Positions 8,636 to 16,726 of a stretch of 64,000 nt of DNA are shown here, in pieces. Location of the stretch: assembly GCF_036346615.1 (NCBI RefSeq), contig NZ_CP107836.1:6510001-6574000 (forward strand), written 5' to 3'. Made by a program: the position numbers and the translations under genes. Every line of letters begins with the position of its first letter. Position 1 is the first letter of the stretch. Below the pieces are notes generated by a model. It was not told where the DNA came from and did no database searches. It saw only the letters and a list, made by a program, of their open reading frames with translations. Source of the DNA: Streptomyces sp. NBC_00523. Its GTDB lineage: Bacteria > Actinomycetota > Actinomycetes > Streptomycetales > Streptomycetaceae.

Positions 8636-8645
8636 TTTCCGGAAA
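8636..8645. promoter_or_regulatory. Candidate LacI operator (10-bp palindrome)
   Basis: TTTCCGGAAA is perfectly palindromic with the central CG step usual in LacI-family operators. It lies between the divergent LacI and M14 peptidase start codons, 111 and 53 bases away respectively. Confidence 0.3.
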
Positions 8646-8697
8646 TCCGCCGTGCACGGGGCTATCGCCGGGGACGCCGCCGCTGTAACTTCCGCCC

Positions 8698-10023
8698 ATG
8701 CCGATCGCGCCGACGGCCGGGGGACGGCGGCTGCCCCGGCGCGGCCGTGCCCGCGATCTCGCCCTGGCGGTCGTCTCCGCCGCCCTGACCGTCCCCCTGC
8801 TCAGCGTCCCCTCCGACGCCGCCCGCACCACCGCGCCCCGGACCGGCTTCGAGGTCTCCGGCGGCGCGCGCTGGACCCGGCAGTCCGAGGAGGCGTCCCT
8901 GCTCGCGGGCCTCGCCCGGCGCGGCGACCGGGTCTCCGTGCGACGGATCGGGACCACGTCCCAGGGCCGCCCGCTGCGCCTCTTCCGGATCGGCAGCACC
9001 GAGCCCGACGCGCTCACCGTGCTCCTGGTCTGCGGCCAGCACGGCGACGAACCCGCCGCGCGCGAGGCGTGCCTGAGTACGGTCCGGGACCTCGCGTACG
9101 CCACCGACGCCCGCACCCGCGCCCTCCTCGCCCGGACCGAGGTCCTGGTCGTGCCCACCGCCAACCCCGACGGCCTGGCCGCGGGGACCCGGACCAACGG
9201 CGACGGCGTGGACATCAACCGCGACCACCTCGCCCTGCGCAGCCCGGAGGCCCGTGCCGTCGCCGCCGTACTGCGCGACCACGAGCCCGATGTGATCGAG
9301 GACTTGCACGAGTACCCCGCGACCGCGCCGTACTACGACAAGGACCTCCTCGTCCTGTGGCCCCGCAACCCCAACACCGACCCACGGCTGCACGACGAGG
9401 CGCGGTCCCTGGCCCTGGACCGGGTGCGGCCTGCCGCCGGGAAGGCCGGGTTCGGCACCGGCCTGTACGGCGTCTGGACCGACCCGGCCACCGGCCATGC
9501 GGTCAAGCGGACAGCCGGCGACGGCCAGGAGCGCATCCTGCGCAACATCGCCGGCCTCACCCACGCGGTCGGACTCCTGGCCGAATCCCGCACTGACGCG
9601 CTCTCCGCCGAGGAGCGCGCCGACCCCGCCCTCAACGCCCGCCGCCGCGTGACCTCCCAACTCGTCGTCCTCAAGGCGCTCTTCCGGTACGCGGACGAGC
9701 AGCGGGCGGGCATCGCCGCGGCCACCGCCGCCTCCCGCGCGGCCGGGGCGGACGACCGGGGGCCCGTCTTCCTCGGGGGCTCGGACGACGAGGCCCCGGC
9801 GCGGGGTGACACCCTCACCGACCCGCCCTGCGGCTACCGCCTCACGCCGGAGCAGTTCGCCCGTGTCGGGGACGAACTCGCGCTGCACGCCGTCACCTCC
9901 CGCCCCGACGGAGACGGGGTCTACGTACCCCTGCGGCAGCCGGCCCGGAAGCTGATCCCGCTCCTGCTGGACGTACGGGCCGCATATCACCTCACAAACG
10001 GTCAACCCGATACCGCTTGTTGA
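8698..10023 (+). CDS. Secreted M14-family zinc carboxypeptidase
   Basis: 441 residues. An N-terminal signal peptide is visible (Arg-rich start, hydrophobic LALAVVSAALTVPLL, then SDAA). Zinc ligands fit H115-x-x-E118 (QHGDEPAAREA) and H204 in DLHEY; NPDG and DINRDH supply the substrate-binding Asn/Arg of the M14 fold. The enzyme should remove C-terminal residues from peptides outside the cell. The C-terminal third, from about residue 300, is not obviously conserved and the catalytic Glu is not certain. It stands alone, divergent from LacI. Confidence 0.83.
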   Translation: MPIAPTAGGRRLPRRGRARDLALAVVSAALTVPLLSVPSDAARTTAPRTGFEVSGGARWTRQSEEASLLAGLARRGDRVSVRRIGTTSQGRPLRLFRIGSTEPDALTVLLVCGQHGDEPAAREACLSTVRDLAYATDARTRALLARTEVLVVPTANPDGLAAGTRTNGDGVDINRDHLALRSPEARAVAAVLRDHEPDVIEDLHEYPATAPYYDKDLLVLWPRNPNTDPRLHDEARSLALDRVRPAAGKAGFGTGLYGVWTDPATGHAVKRTAGDGQERILRNIAGLTHAVGLLAESRTDALSAEERADPALNARRRVTSQLVVLKALFRYADEQRAGIAAATAASRAAGADDRGPVFLGGSDDEAPARGDTLTDPPCGYRLTPEQFARVGDELALHAVTSRPDGDGVYVPLRQPARKLIPLLLDVRAAYHLTNGQPDTAC

Positions 10024-10097
10024 TCCCGAAAGATTGACGTTTGGTGTGGTACTGCCTACGGAGAGCTATTTGTCAGCTTCCGTGAAAGGTGCCATTC

Positions 10098-11843
10098 GTG
10101 TCGCAGGACGATCAGAGAGCGGACGGCAGAGGGGACGTGTCGGTGACGGCGGACCTCCCCGGCGACCCGTCCCAGAACCGGCGCCCCGTCACCGACCGGG
10201 TGGTGTTCGGCGTCACGGCCGGCCTCACCCTCGCCTTCGTCATCTGGGGGGCCACCGCCACCGACTCGCTGGAGGACGTCTCCGACAAGGCCCTCAACGG
10301 CCTCATCCACAACGGCGGTTGGGCGTTCATGCTGGCCGCCTCCGGCTTCGTGGTCTTCGCCCTGTGGCTCGCGATCAGCCGGTACGGAAACATCACGCTC
10401 GGCCAGGAGGGCGAGGAGCCGGAGTTCCGCACGGTCTCCTGGGTCGCGATGATGTTCAGCGCCGGTATGGGCATCGGTCTGATGTTCTACGGGGTCAGCG
10501 AGCCGCTCGCCCACTTCACCGACCCGCCGCCCGGCACCCGCCCCGCCGACGCGGCCGAGGCGATGCAGACGGCGATGGCCACCACCCTGTTCCACTGGAC
10601 GCTGCACCCGTGGGCGATCTACGCGGTGGTCGGCCTCGGCATCGCGTACAGCACGTTCCGGCGGCGCAGGCGGCAGACCATCAGTGCCGTCTTCGAGCCG
10701 CTGATCGGCCCTCGCCACGCCCATGGCGGCCTCGGCCGGTTCATCGACATCCTCGCCATCTTCGCGACCCTCTTCGGCTCGGCCGCCTCGCTGGGCCTCG
10801 GCGCCCTCCAGATCGGCAGCGGCTTCCACGAGCTGAACTGGAAGGAGAAGACCGGCACCGGTCTGCTCGTCCTGATCATCGCCGTGCTGACCGTGGCGTT
10901 CATCGCCTCGGCGGTCTCCGGCGTGGAGAAGGGCATCCAGTGGCTGTCCAACATCAACATGGTGCTCGCCCTGATCCTGGCCGTGTTCGTCTTCATCGCG
11001 GGCCCCACGATCATCGTGCTCGACCTCATCCCCACCTCGATCGCCTCCTACTTCGGCGACCTCCCGCAGCTGGCCGGCCGCACCGAGGCCACCGGCGCGG
11101 GCAAGGTCGCGGACTGGCTCGGCAGCTGGACCGTCTTCTACTGGGCCTGGTGGATCTCCTGGACGCCCTTCGTCGGCATGTTCATCGCCCGCATCAGCAA
11201 GGGCCGCACCATCCGCCAGTTCATCGGCGGCGTCATCCTGGTGCCCAGCACCGTCAGCCTGATCTGGTTCGCCATCTTCGGCGGCACCGCGATCAAGCTC
11301 CAGGAGGGCGGCAAGCTGAGCGGCGCCGAAACGCAGGAGGCGCAGCTCTTCGGCGTACTCCAGCAGTTCCCCGTCGCCACGCTGATGAGCATCCTGGTGA
11401 TGGTCCTCGTCGGCATCTTCTTCGTCTCGGGCGCGGACGCGGCGTCCATCGTGATGGGCACCCTGTCCCAGAAGGGCATCCTGGAGCCCGCCAAGTGGGT
11501 CGTCATCTTCTGGGGCGTCGTCACCGGCGCGGTCGCCGCGATCATGCTGCTCATCGGCAACGGCAAGGGCGACGCCCTGGCGGGCCTCCAGAACCTCACC
11601 ATCCTGGTCGCGGCGCCCTTCACCATCGTCATGATCTGCATGTGCGTCGCCCTGATGCGCGACCTGCGCCAGGACCCCCTGATCGTGCGCCGCGAGTTCG
11701 GCGTGGAGGCCGTGGAGTCGGCGGTCATCGAGGGCCACGCCAAGTACGACGGCGACTTCGAGATCCGCATCGGCCCGGGCGGCAGCCAGATCACAACAGA
11801 ACGCCACGACGGCGACAAGCCGGGGGGCTCCAGCCCGGCGTAG
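10098..11843 (+). CDS. BCCT-family (betaine/choline/carnitine) transporter
   Basis: 581 residues with about 12 membrane segments. The BCCT signature is clear: SWVAMMFSAGMGIGLMFYGVSEPLAHF near residue 115 (shown in part), and a Trp-rich segment WTVFYWAWWISWTPFVGMF near residue 345 that forms the aromatic substrate box. It imports quaternary ammonium osmolytes or choline with Na+ or H+. The start is taken as GTG 10098, eight bases after GAAAGG; a GTG at 10089 is the alternative. There are no adjacent betaine-synthesis genes. The hydrophilic C-terminal tail may be osmosensory, as in BetP (inference). Confidence 0.92.
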   Translation: MSQDDQRADGRGDVSVTADLPGDPSQNRRPVTDRVVFGVTAGLTLAFVIWGATATDSLEDVSDKALNGLIHNGGWAFMLAASGFVVFALWLAISRYGNITLGQEGEEPEFRTVSWVAMMFSAGMGIGLMFYGVSEPLAHFTDPPPGTRPADAAEAMQTAMATTLFHWTLHPWAIYAVVGLGIAYSTFRRRRRQTISAVFEPLIGPRHAHGGLGRFIDILAIFATLFGSAASLGLGALQIGSGFHELNWKEKTGTGLLVLIIAVLTVAFIASAVSGVEKGIQWLSNINMVLALILAVFVFIAGPTIIVLDLIPTSIASYFGDLPQLAGRTEATGAGKVADWLGSWTVFYWAWWISWTPFVGMFIARISKGRTIRQFIGGVILVPSTVSLIWFAIFGGTAIKLQEGGKLSGAETQEAQLFGVLQQFPVATLMSILVMVLVGIFFVSGADAASIVMGTLSQKGILEPAKWVVIFWGVVTGAVAAIMLLIGNGKGDALAGLQNLTILVAAPFTIVMICMCVALMRDLRQDPLIVRREFGVEAVESAVIEGHAKYDGDFEIRIGPGGSQITTERHDGDKPGGSSPA

Positions 11844-11881
11844 CGGGCCCACGGGGCCCGCGGGGCGGGCGGGTCTCGGCC

Positions 11882-11914
11882 CGGGGCGGCGCACTCCGGT
11901 CCGGACTGCGCCCC
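11882..11914. terminator. Hairpin terminator between convergent BCCT and DAAO genes
   Basis: An interrupted stem (CGGGGCGGCGCA against TGCGCCCCG) is followed at 11929-11945 by a second small hairpin, GCCGGC-TTC-GCCGGC. It lies in the 104-base convergent gap. Confidence 0.55.
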
Positions 11915-11947
11915 GTGGCGGGGTGAGGCGCCGGCTTCGCCGGCCCC

Positions 11948-12871
11948 TCAGGCCACCAGCCGCGCCGCCTCCCGCGCGCAGCCCAGGGCCACCGTCACGC
12001 CCGCGCCCCCGTGTCCGTAGTTGTGCACCAGCCGGGCGCCGCCGGGCAGGTCCTCCGCCTCGATGCGGACTCCCGCGTCGCGGGCCGGGCGGAGGCCCAC
12101 GCGGTGGCCGATGATCTTCGCGTCGGCGATCTCCGGGCGGATCAGGGCGCACCGCGCCACGATCTCCTCGGCCGTGCGGGGGTCGGGCGACGCGGTCCAG
12201 TCGTCGGCCTCCGCCGTGCCGCCGAGCACCAGGCGGCCGGGCTGCGGGAAGAAGTAAGTGGTGGCGCTCGACGCCGGGTCGGCCTCCGTGAACCACTCCC
12301 GTATCCCCGGGTTCGCCACCAGCACCAACTGCCCGCGCACCGGCCGCACCCCGGCGTCCGGCACCAGCTCGCGGGCGCCGAGCCCGGCGCAGTTGACCAC
12401 CGTCCCCGCCTCCGCGGCGGCCTCGGCGAACGAGGTGACCGTGCGGCGCTCGACCGTGCCCCCGGCCGCCCGCACCCGGTCCTCCAGCCACGCCAGGTGC
12501 GCCGGCATGTCGATCAGCGGCAGCCGGCACCGCAGACCGTCGGCCGTCTCCACGGCGCCCTTCAGCTCCCCGGCCCACGCCCCGAGGTTCGCCAGCCGCT
12601 CGCCCCGGTGGAGCCCCTCCACCAGACGTACGCCGGTCTTCTCCGGGCGTACGGCCAGCTCCTCGTACCACCGCAGCGCGGCCAGCGACCAGCCGCCGAC
12701 GCGGTCCAGCGGCTCGATCCGGTAGGGCCACCACAGGGCGCCCGCCACGGCCGACGTCGTGTCACCGGCCGGCTCCCGCGACCACACCCGCACCCGGTCG
12801 CCCCGCTCGGCCAGCACCTTCGCCGTGGTCAGTCCGCTGACCCCGCCGCCCACCACGATCACGTCCGCCAC
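11948..12871 (-). CDS. FAD-dependent D-amino-acid-oxidase-type oxidoreductase
   Basis: 307 residues. The N-terminal FAD Rossmann motif is VIVVGGGVSGLTTAKVLAER. DAAO-type landmarks are VVNCAGLGARELV, RPVRGQLVLV and the C-terminal LVHNYGHGGAGVTVALGCA. The family oxidises D-amino acids (or related amines) to the keto acid, ammonia and H2O2. The start is one of two consecutive GTG codons (12874, 12871) behind GGAAGG. It is divergent from the ABC-F gene, 72 bases apart. Substrate preference, D-amino acid versus glycine or other amine, cannot be decided. Confidence 0.85.
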   Translation of the reverse strand: MADVIVVGGGVSGLTTAKVLAERGDRVRVWSREPAGDTTSAVAGALWWPYRIEPLDRVGGWSLAALRWYEELAVRPEKTGVRLVEGLHRGERLANLGAWAGELKGAVETADGLRCRLPLIDMPAHLAWLEDRVRAAGGTVERRTVTSFAEAAAEAGTVVNCAGLGARELVPDAGVRPVRGQLVLVANPGIREWFTEADPASSATTYFFPQPGRLVLGGTAEADDWTASPDPRTAEEIVARCALIRPEIADAKIIGHRVGLRPARDAGVRIEAEDLPGGARLVHNYGHGGAGVTVALGCAREAARLVA

Positions 12872-12943
12872 CACTGCCGCCTTCCGGTCCGCACACCTGG
12901 GCGCCCGCCCGGCCGCCCCCGGCACATTAGGATCTGCACCCTG

Positions 12944-14581
12944 ATGACTGCCACTCTCGTCGCCAAGGATCTCGCCGCCGGACACGGCGACCGCACGCTG
13001 TTCGCCGGGCTCGACCTCGTGGTCGCCCCCGGTGACGTGATCGGTCTCGTCGGAGTCAACGGCGCCGGAAAATCGTCCCTGCTCCGGCTGCTCGCCGGCC
13101 TCGACCGGCCGGAGGAGGGCGAGCTGCGGCTCTCCCCGCCCACCGCCACCGTCGGCCACCTGCCCCAGGAGCCCGAGCGGCGCCCCGGCGAGACCGTACG
13201 GGAGTTCCTGGCCCGCCGGACCGGCGTCGCCGAGGCCCAGACCACCATGGACGCCGCCACGGAGGCCCTGGTCGAGGGCGCCCCCGGCGCGGACGACGCG
13301 TACTCCGAGTCCCTGGAGCGCTGGCTGTCCCTCGGCGGCGCGGACCTGGACGAGCGCGCCGAGGAGACCGCCGCCGAACTCGGTCTCACCGTCGGCCTCG
13401 ACCTGCCGATGACCGCGCTCTCCGGCGGCCAGGCGGCCCGCGCCGGACTCGCCTCGCTCCTGCTGTCGCGCTACGACGTCTTCCTGCTGGACGAGCCCAC
13501 CAACGACCTGGACCTGGACGGCCTGGAACGCCTGGAGAAGTACGTCTCCGGACTCCGCTCCGGCACCGTCGTCATCAGCCACGACCGCGAGTTCCTGATG
13601 CGCACGGTCACCAAGGTCCTCGAACTCGACCTGGCCCAGCAGCAGATCAACCTGTACGGCGGTGGCTACGCGGCCTACCTGGAGGAGCGCGAGCGCGCCC
13701 GGCGGCACGCCCGCGAGGAGTTCGAGGAGTACGCGGACAAGCGCTCGTCGCTGGAGAGCCGCGCCCTGATGCAGCGCTCCTGGATGGACAAGGGCGTCAA
13801 GAACGCCCGCCGCAAGGCCACTGACTCCGACAAGATCGGCCGCAAGTTCCGCAGCGAGTCCAGCGAGAAGCAGGCCGCGAAGGCCCGCCAGACGCAGCGC
13901 ATGATCGAACGGCTCGACGTGGTGGAGGAGCCGCGCAAGGAGTGGGAGCTGCGCATGGAGATCGCCTCCGCGCCCCGCTCCGGCTCGGTCGTCGCCACCC
14001 TCCGCGAGGCCCGCGTCGTACGCGGCGACTTCGTCTTCGGCCCCGCCTCGCTCCAGATCGACTGGGCGGACCGGGTCGCCATCACGGGCGCCAACGGCTC
14101 CGGCAAGTCGACCCTGCTCGCCGCGCTGCTCGGCCGCCTCCCGCTGGACTCGGGGAACGCGCACCTGGGCTCCGGCGTGGTGGTCGGCGAGGTGGACCAG
14201 GCACGCCAGCTCTTCCATGGCTCGGAGACGCTCCTGGAGGCGTTCTGCGCGGCGGTCCCGGAGACGGAGCCCGCCGACGTACGCACGCTGCTCGCCAAGT
14301 TCGGACTGCGCGCCGACCACGTGATGCGCCCGGCGACGACCCTGTCACCGGGGGAGCGCACCCGGGCGGCGCTCGCCCTGCTCCAGGGGCGGGGCGTCAA
14401 CCTCCTGGTGCTGGACGAGCCCACGAACCACCTGGACCTGCCCGCGATCGAGCAGCTGGAGTCCGCGCTCGACTCGTACACCGGCACCCTGCTCCTGGTC
14501 ACGCACGACCGCCGGATGCTGGAAGCGGTCCGCACGACGCGCCGGATCGAGGTGGCAGAGGGCCGTGTAACGGAGGCCTGA
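12944..14581 (+). CDS. ABC-F family ATP-binding protein
   Basis: 545 residues with two soluble ABC domains and no membrane segments. Walker A motifs are GVNGAGKSSLLRLL (about 38-51) and GANGSGKSTLLAAL (about 380). Signatures are ALSGGQAARAGLAS and TLSPGERTRAALAL; Walker B motifs are FLLDEPTNDLDL and LVLDEPTNHLDL. The charged interdomain linker (about 240-330) is typical of ribosome-acting ABC-F factors. These bind the ribosomal E site and either relieve stalled translation or protect against antibiotics. No resistance-specific feature can be seen, and the neighbours are not biosynthetic, so a housekeeping role is favoured. Confidence 0.92.
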   Translation: MTATLVAKDLAAGHGDRTLFAGLDLVVAPGDVIGLVGVNGAGKSSLLRLLAGLDRPEEGELRLSPPTATVGHLPQEPERRPGETVREFLARRTGVAEAQTTMDAATEALVEGAPGADDAYSESLERWLSLGGADLDERAEETAAELGLTVGLDLPMTALSGGQAARAGLASLLLSRYDVFLLDEPTNDLDLDGLERLEKYVSGLRSGTVVISHDREFLMRTVTKVLELDLAQQQINLYGGGYAAYLEERERARRHAREEFEEYADKRSSLESRALMQRSWMDKGVKNARRKATDSDKIGRKFRSESSEKQAAKARQTQRMIERLDVVEEPRKEWELRMEIASAPRSGSVVATLREARVVRGDFVFGPASLQIDWADRVAITGANGSGKSTLLAALLGRLPLDSGNAHLGSGVVVGEVDQARQLFHGSETLLEAFCAAVPETEPADVRTLLAKFGLRADHVMRPATTLSPGERTRAALALLQGRGVNLLVLDEPTNHLDLPAIEQLESALDSYTGTLLLVTHDRRMLEAVRTTRRIEVAEGRVTEA

Positions 14582-14586
14582 CCCCA

Positions 14587-14600
14587 TCTGGCATACCAAA
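14587..14600. promoter_or_regulatory. Second, weaker GntR operator (shared core)
   Basis: TGGCATACCAA here repeats exactly the central 11 bases of the long palindrome 65 bases downstream. It lies just after the ABC-F stop codon. Two spaced copies of one dyad core suggest cooperative binding by the adjacent GntR regulator. Confidence 0.5.
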
Positions 14601-14651
14601 CAGCAGACGCAGATCGCTGAAGCCTGAATAACCGCTGATTCCACCCCCCGT

Positions 14652-14685
14652 GACCGTAGCACTTGGCATACCAAGTGCTACGGTC
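14652..14685. promoter_or_regulatory. Long perfect palindromic operator of the GntR regulator
   Basis: Perfect 15-base arms (14652-14666 and 14671-14685) flank CATA. The centre reads TTGGCATACCAA, close to the T-G-G/T-x-x-T-A-C-C-A type sites bound by FadR-subfamily GntR proteins. The right arm ends five bases before the regulator's first possible start codon, so bound protein would cover the promoter; autoregulation is likely. Confidence 0.7.
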
Positions 14686-14693
14686 GCCTGGTG

Positions 14694-15362
14694 ATGACTC
14701 AAGCGGGCGACCCCGCCGCCTCACACGCCGACCACGCCGAGCGGGCGATCCGCGCCGGCATCCTGTCCGGCGCGTACCCCCCGGGTTCACGGCTGCGCGA
14801 ACGCGAGCTCTCCGAGAGCCTGGGCGTCTCCCGCATCCCGGTCCGCGAGGCGCTCACCCGCCTGACCGGCGAGGGCCTGGTCGTCATGTCCCCGCGCCGG
14901 GGCGCCTCCGTGCGCGACCTGTCGCTGCGGGACGTCGCCGAGCTCTTCGACCTCCGCCTCAGCCTGGAGGTCTTCGCCGCCCGCAGGGCCGCCGAGGCAT
15001 GCGCGGCCGGGGGCGACGGGGAGCCGTTGCGGGCCGCGATGGAGGCGGCGGAGGCGGCCACCGCGCGGGGCGACGCGGCGGAGATCCCGGCGGCCAACAC
15101 CGCCCTGCACGCGGAGATCGTCGCGATGACCGGCAACCGCCTGCTCCGGGACGCACTGCAGCCCTCCCTCGGCCTGGTGCAGTGGCTGTTCAGCCTCACC
15201 GGGGGCCGCGACCCGGGCGTCCAGTGCGCCGAGCACCGGGACATCTGCGCCGCGATCCACGCGGGCAAGCCGGACCTGGCCGCGGCACTCGCGTACGCGC
15301 ACATCGAACGGGGCAGGGAGCCGTCCCTGACGGCCCTGACCGGGACGCTCCCGGCCGAGTGA
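14694..15362 (+). CDS. GntR-family (FadR-type) transcriptional regulator
   Basis: 222 residues. The N-terminal winged helix (about 15-75) contains AIRAGILSGAYPPGSRLRER and ELSESLGVSRIPVREALTRL. A C-terminal all-helical FCD ligand domain (about 90-215) follows. The start is ATG 14694 or the GTG directly before it. No ribosome site exists between the operator palindrome and the start, so the mRNA is probably leaderless. It is followed after 39 bases by an amidohydrolase and probably senses that enzyme's substrate or product (inference). Confidence 0.88.
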   Translation: MTQAGDPAASHADHAERAIRAGILSGAYPPGSRLRERELSESLGVSRIPVREALTRLTGEGLVVMSPRRGASVRDLSLRDVAELFDLRLSLEVFAARRAAEACAAGGDGEPLRAAMEAAEAATARGDAAEIPAANTALHAEIVAMTGNRLLRDALQPSLGLVQWLFSLTGGRDPGVQCAEHRDICAAIHAGKPDLAAALAYAHIERGREPSLTALTGTLPAE

Positions 15363-15401
15363 CCCCGTAGCACCCACACACCCACACAGGAGATGCGCCA
15401 C

Positions 15402-16628
15402 ATGCTGATCAGCGACGTCCGTCCGTGGGGCGGAGAGCCCAGCGACCTCACCGTCGAGGACGGGGTGATCACCGCGATCACCCCGCACGACCCGGCCCGC
15501 CCCGCCACGGAGGACACGGTGGCCGGCCGGGGGCGGCTCGCCCTGCCGTCGTTCTCGGACGTCCACTGCCACCTGGACTCCACACGGATGGGCCTGCCCT
15601 TCCGCCCGCACACGGGTGCCCCCGGCGTCTGGGGCATGATGCTGAACGACCGCGAGCACTGGCGCGAGGACGAGTGGGACGTCGCCCGCCGGGCCACGTA
15701 CACGCTGGGCCGGATGATCGAGCGCGGCACCACCCGCGTACGGAGTTACGCGCAGATCGACGCGGACTGCGGCCTGGAGCGGTTCGAGGGCGTCCTCGCG
15801 GCGAAGGAGGCGCACGCCGGGCGGTGCGAGGTCGAGATCATGGCGTTTCCGCAGGCGGGCCTGCTCCGCGAGAAGGGCGTGCCGGAACTGATGGACCGGG
15901 CGCTGTCCTCCGGGGCCGCGGTGGTCGGCGGCATCGACCCGTGCACCCTGGACCGCGACCCCGTACGCCACCTGGACATCGTCTTCGGTCTCGCGGAGCG
16001 CCACCACGCCCCGGTCGACATCCACCTCCACGAGCCGGGCGCCCTCGGGGTGTTCAGCGTCGACCTGATCCTGGAGCGGGTGCGCGCCCTGGACATGGCC
16101 GGCCGGGTGACCCTCTCGCACGCCTACGACCTGGGCTCGGTCAACGAGGCGACGACGCGCCGCCTGATCGAGGAGTTCGCCGAACTGGACATCGCGATGG
16201 CGACGGTGGCCCCCGCCCGCCACCACTCCCTGCCCCTGGCCGACCTGACCGCCGCGGGCGTCCGGGTGGGCCTGGGCGAGGACGGCCAGCGCGACTTCTG
16301 GTCCCCGTACGGCAATGGCGACATGCTGGACCGCACCTGGCAACTGGCCTTCACGAATGGCTACCGCGCGGACGACCTGATCGAACACGCGGTAGCCGTG
16401 GCCACGATGGGCGGCGCGTCCATCCTCCAGGAAGGACCGCCCCGCCTGACGTCCACCACGGACCGCCCGGGCGTCACGGTGGGCGCGAGGGCGGACCTGC
16501 TCCTGCTGGAGGGGGAGACGGTGACGTCTGCGGTCATGGACCGCAGCGAGGACCGCACGGTGCTGCACGAGGGCCGCGTGGTCGCGGACGGCCTGACGCC
16601 GCGTGATTTCAGCCCCTCCGGCGTTTGA
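15402..16628 (+). CDS. Amidohydrolase (cytosine-deaminase-like)
   Basis: 408 residues. The metal-dependent amidohydrolase pattern is present: HCHLD (about residue 57), VDIHLHEPG (about 210), TLSHAYDLG (about 235) and a late metal Asp in LGEDGQRDFWSPYGNGDM (about 290). The last is the counterpart of the G-x-D-x-x-R-D-x-x-x-P-x-G motif of CodA-type deaminases. Family members deaminate or hydrolyse cyclic amides and aminated heterocycles. The start is ATG 15402, nine bases after CAGGAG. It is probably controlled by the upstream GntR. The exact substrate is unknown. Confidence 0.82.
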   Translation: MLISDVRPWGGEPSDLTVEDGVITAITPHDPARPATEDTVAGRGRLALPSFSDVHCHLDSTRMGLPFRPHTGAPGVWGMMLNDREHWREDEWDVARRATYTLGRMIERGTTRVRSYAQIDADCGLERFEGVLAAKEAHAGRCEVEIMAFPQAGLLREKGVPELMDRALSSGAAVVGGIDPCTLDRDPVRHLDIVFGLAERHHAPVDIHLHEPGALGVFSVDLILERVRALDMAGRVTLSHAYDLGSVNEATTRRLIEEFAELDIAMATVAPARHHSLPLADLTAAGVRVGLGEDGQRDFWSPYGNGDMLDRTWQLAFTNGYRADDLIEHAVAVATMGGASILQEGPPRLTSTTDRPGVTVGARADLLLLEGETVTSAVMDRSEDRTVLHEGRVVADGLTPRDFSPSGV

Positions 16629-16639
16629 GGAGCGGGGGT

Positions 16640-16658
16640 CCGGGGGCGGAGCCCCCGG
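16640..16658. terminator. Rho-independent-like terminator between amidohydrolase and tex
   Basis: The perfect stem CCGGGGGC-GGA-GCCCCCGG is followed by TTTC, a very common Streptomyces terminator form, in the convergent gap. Confidence 0.8.
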
Positions 16659-16726
16659 TTTCGGGAAGGGGCGGGTAGGGGACAAGGCCCGCCGCAGGCG
16701 CCCCCACCCGCCCCCACCCCCACCCG

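Noticed and set aside
10056..12734. Very long minus-strand open frame (about 890 codons) opposite the BCCT transporter
   Set aside because: It is antisense to a clear membrane transporter, has extreme Gly/Asp/Arg/His composition and no domain. High GC content leaves such frames open by chance.
11948..14320. Apparent fusion of an N-terminal domain to the DAAO-type oxidase (790 codons)
   Set aside because: The upstream half is antisense to the ABC-F gene. The oxidase begins at its own FAD motif behind a GGAAGG site.
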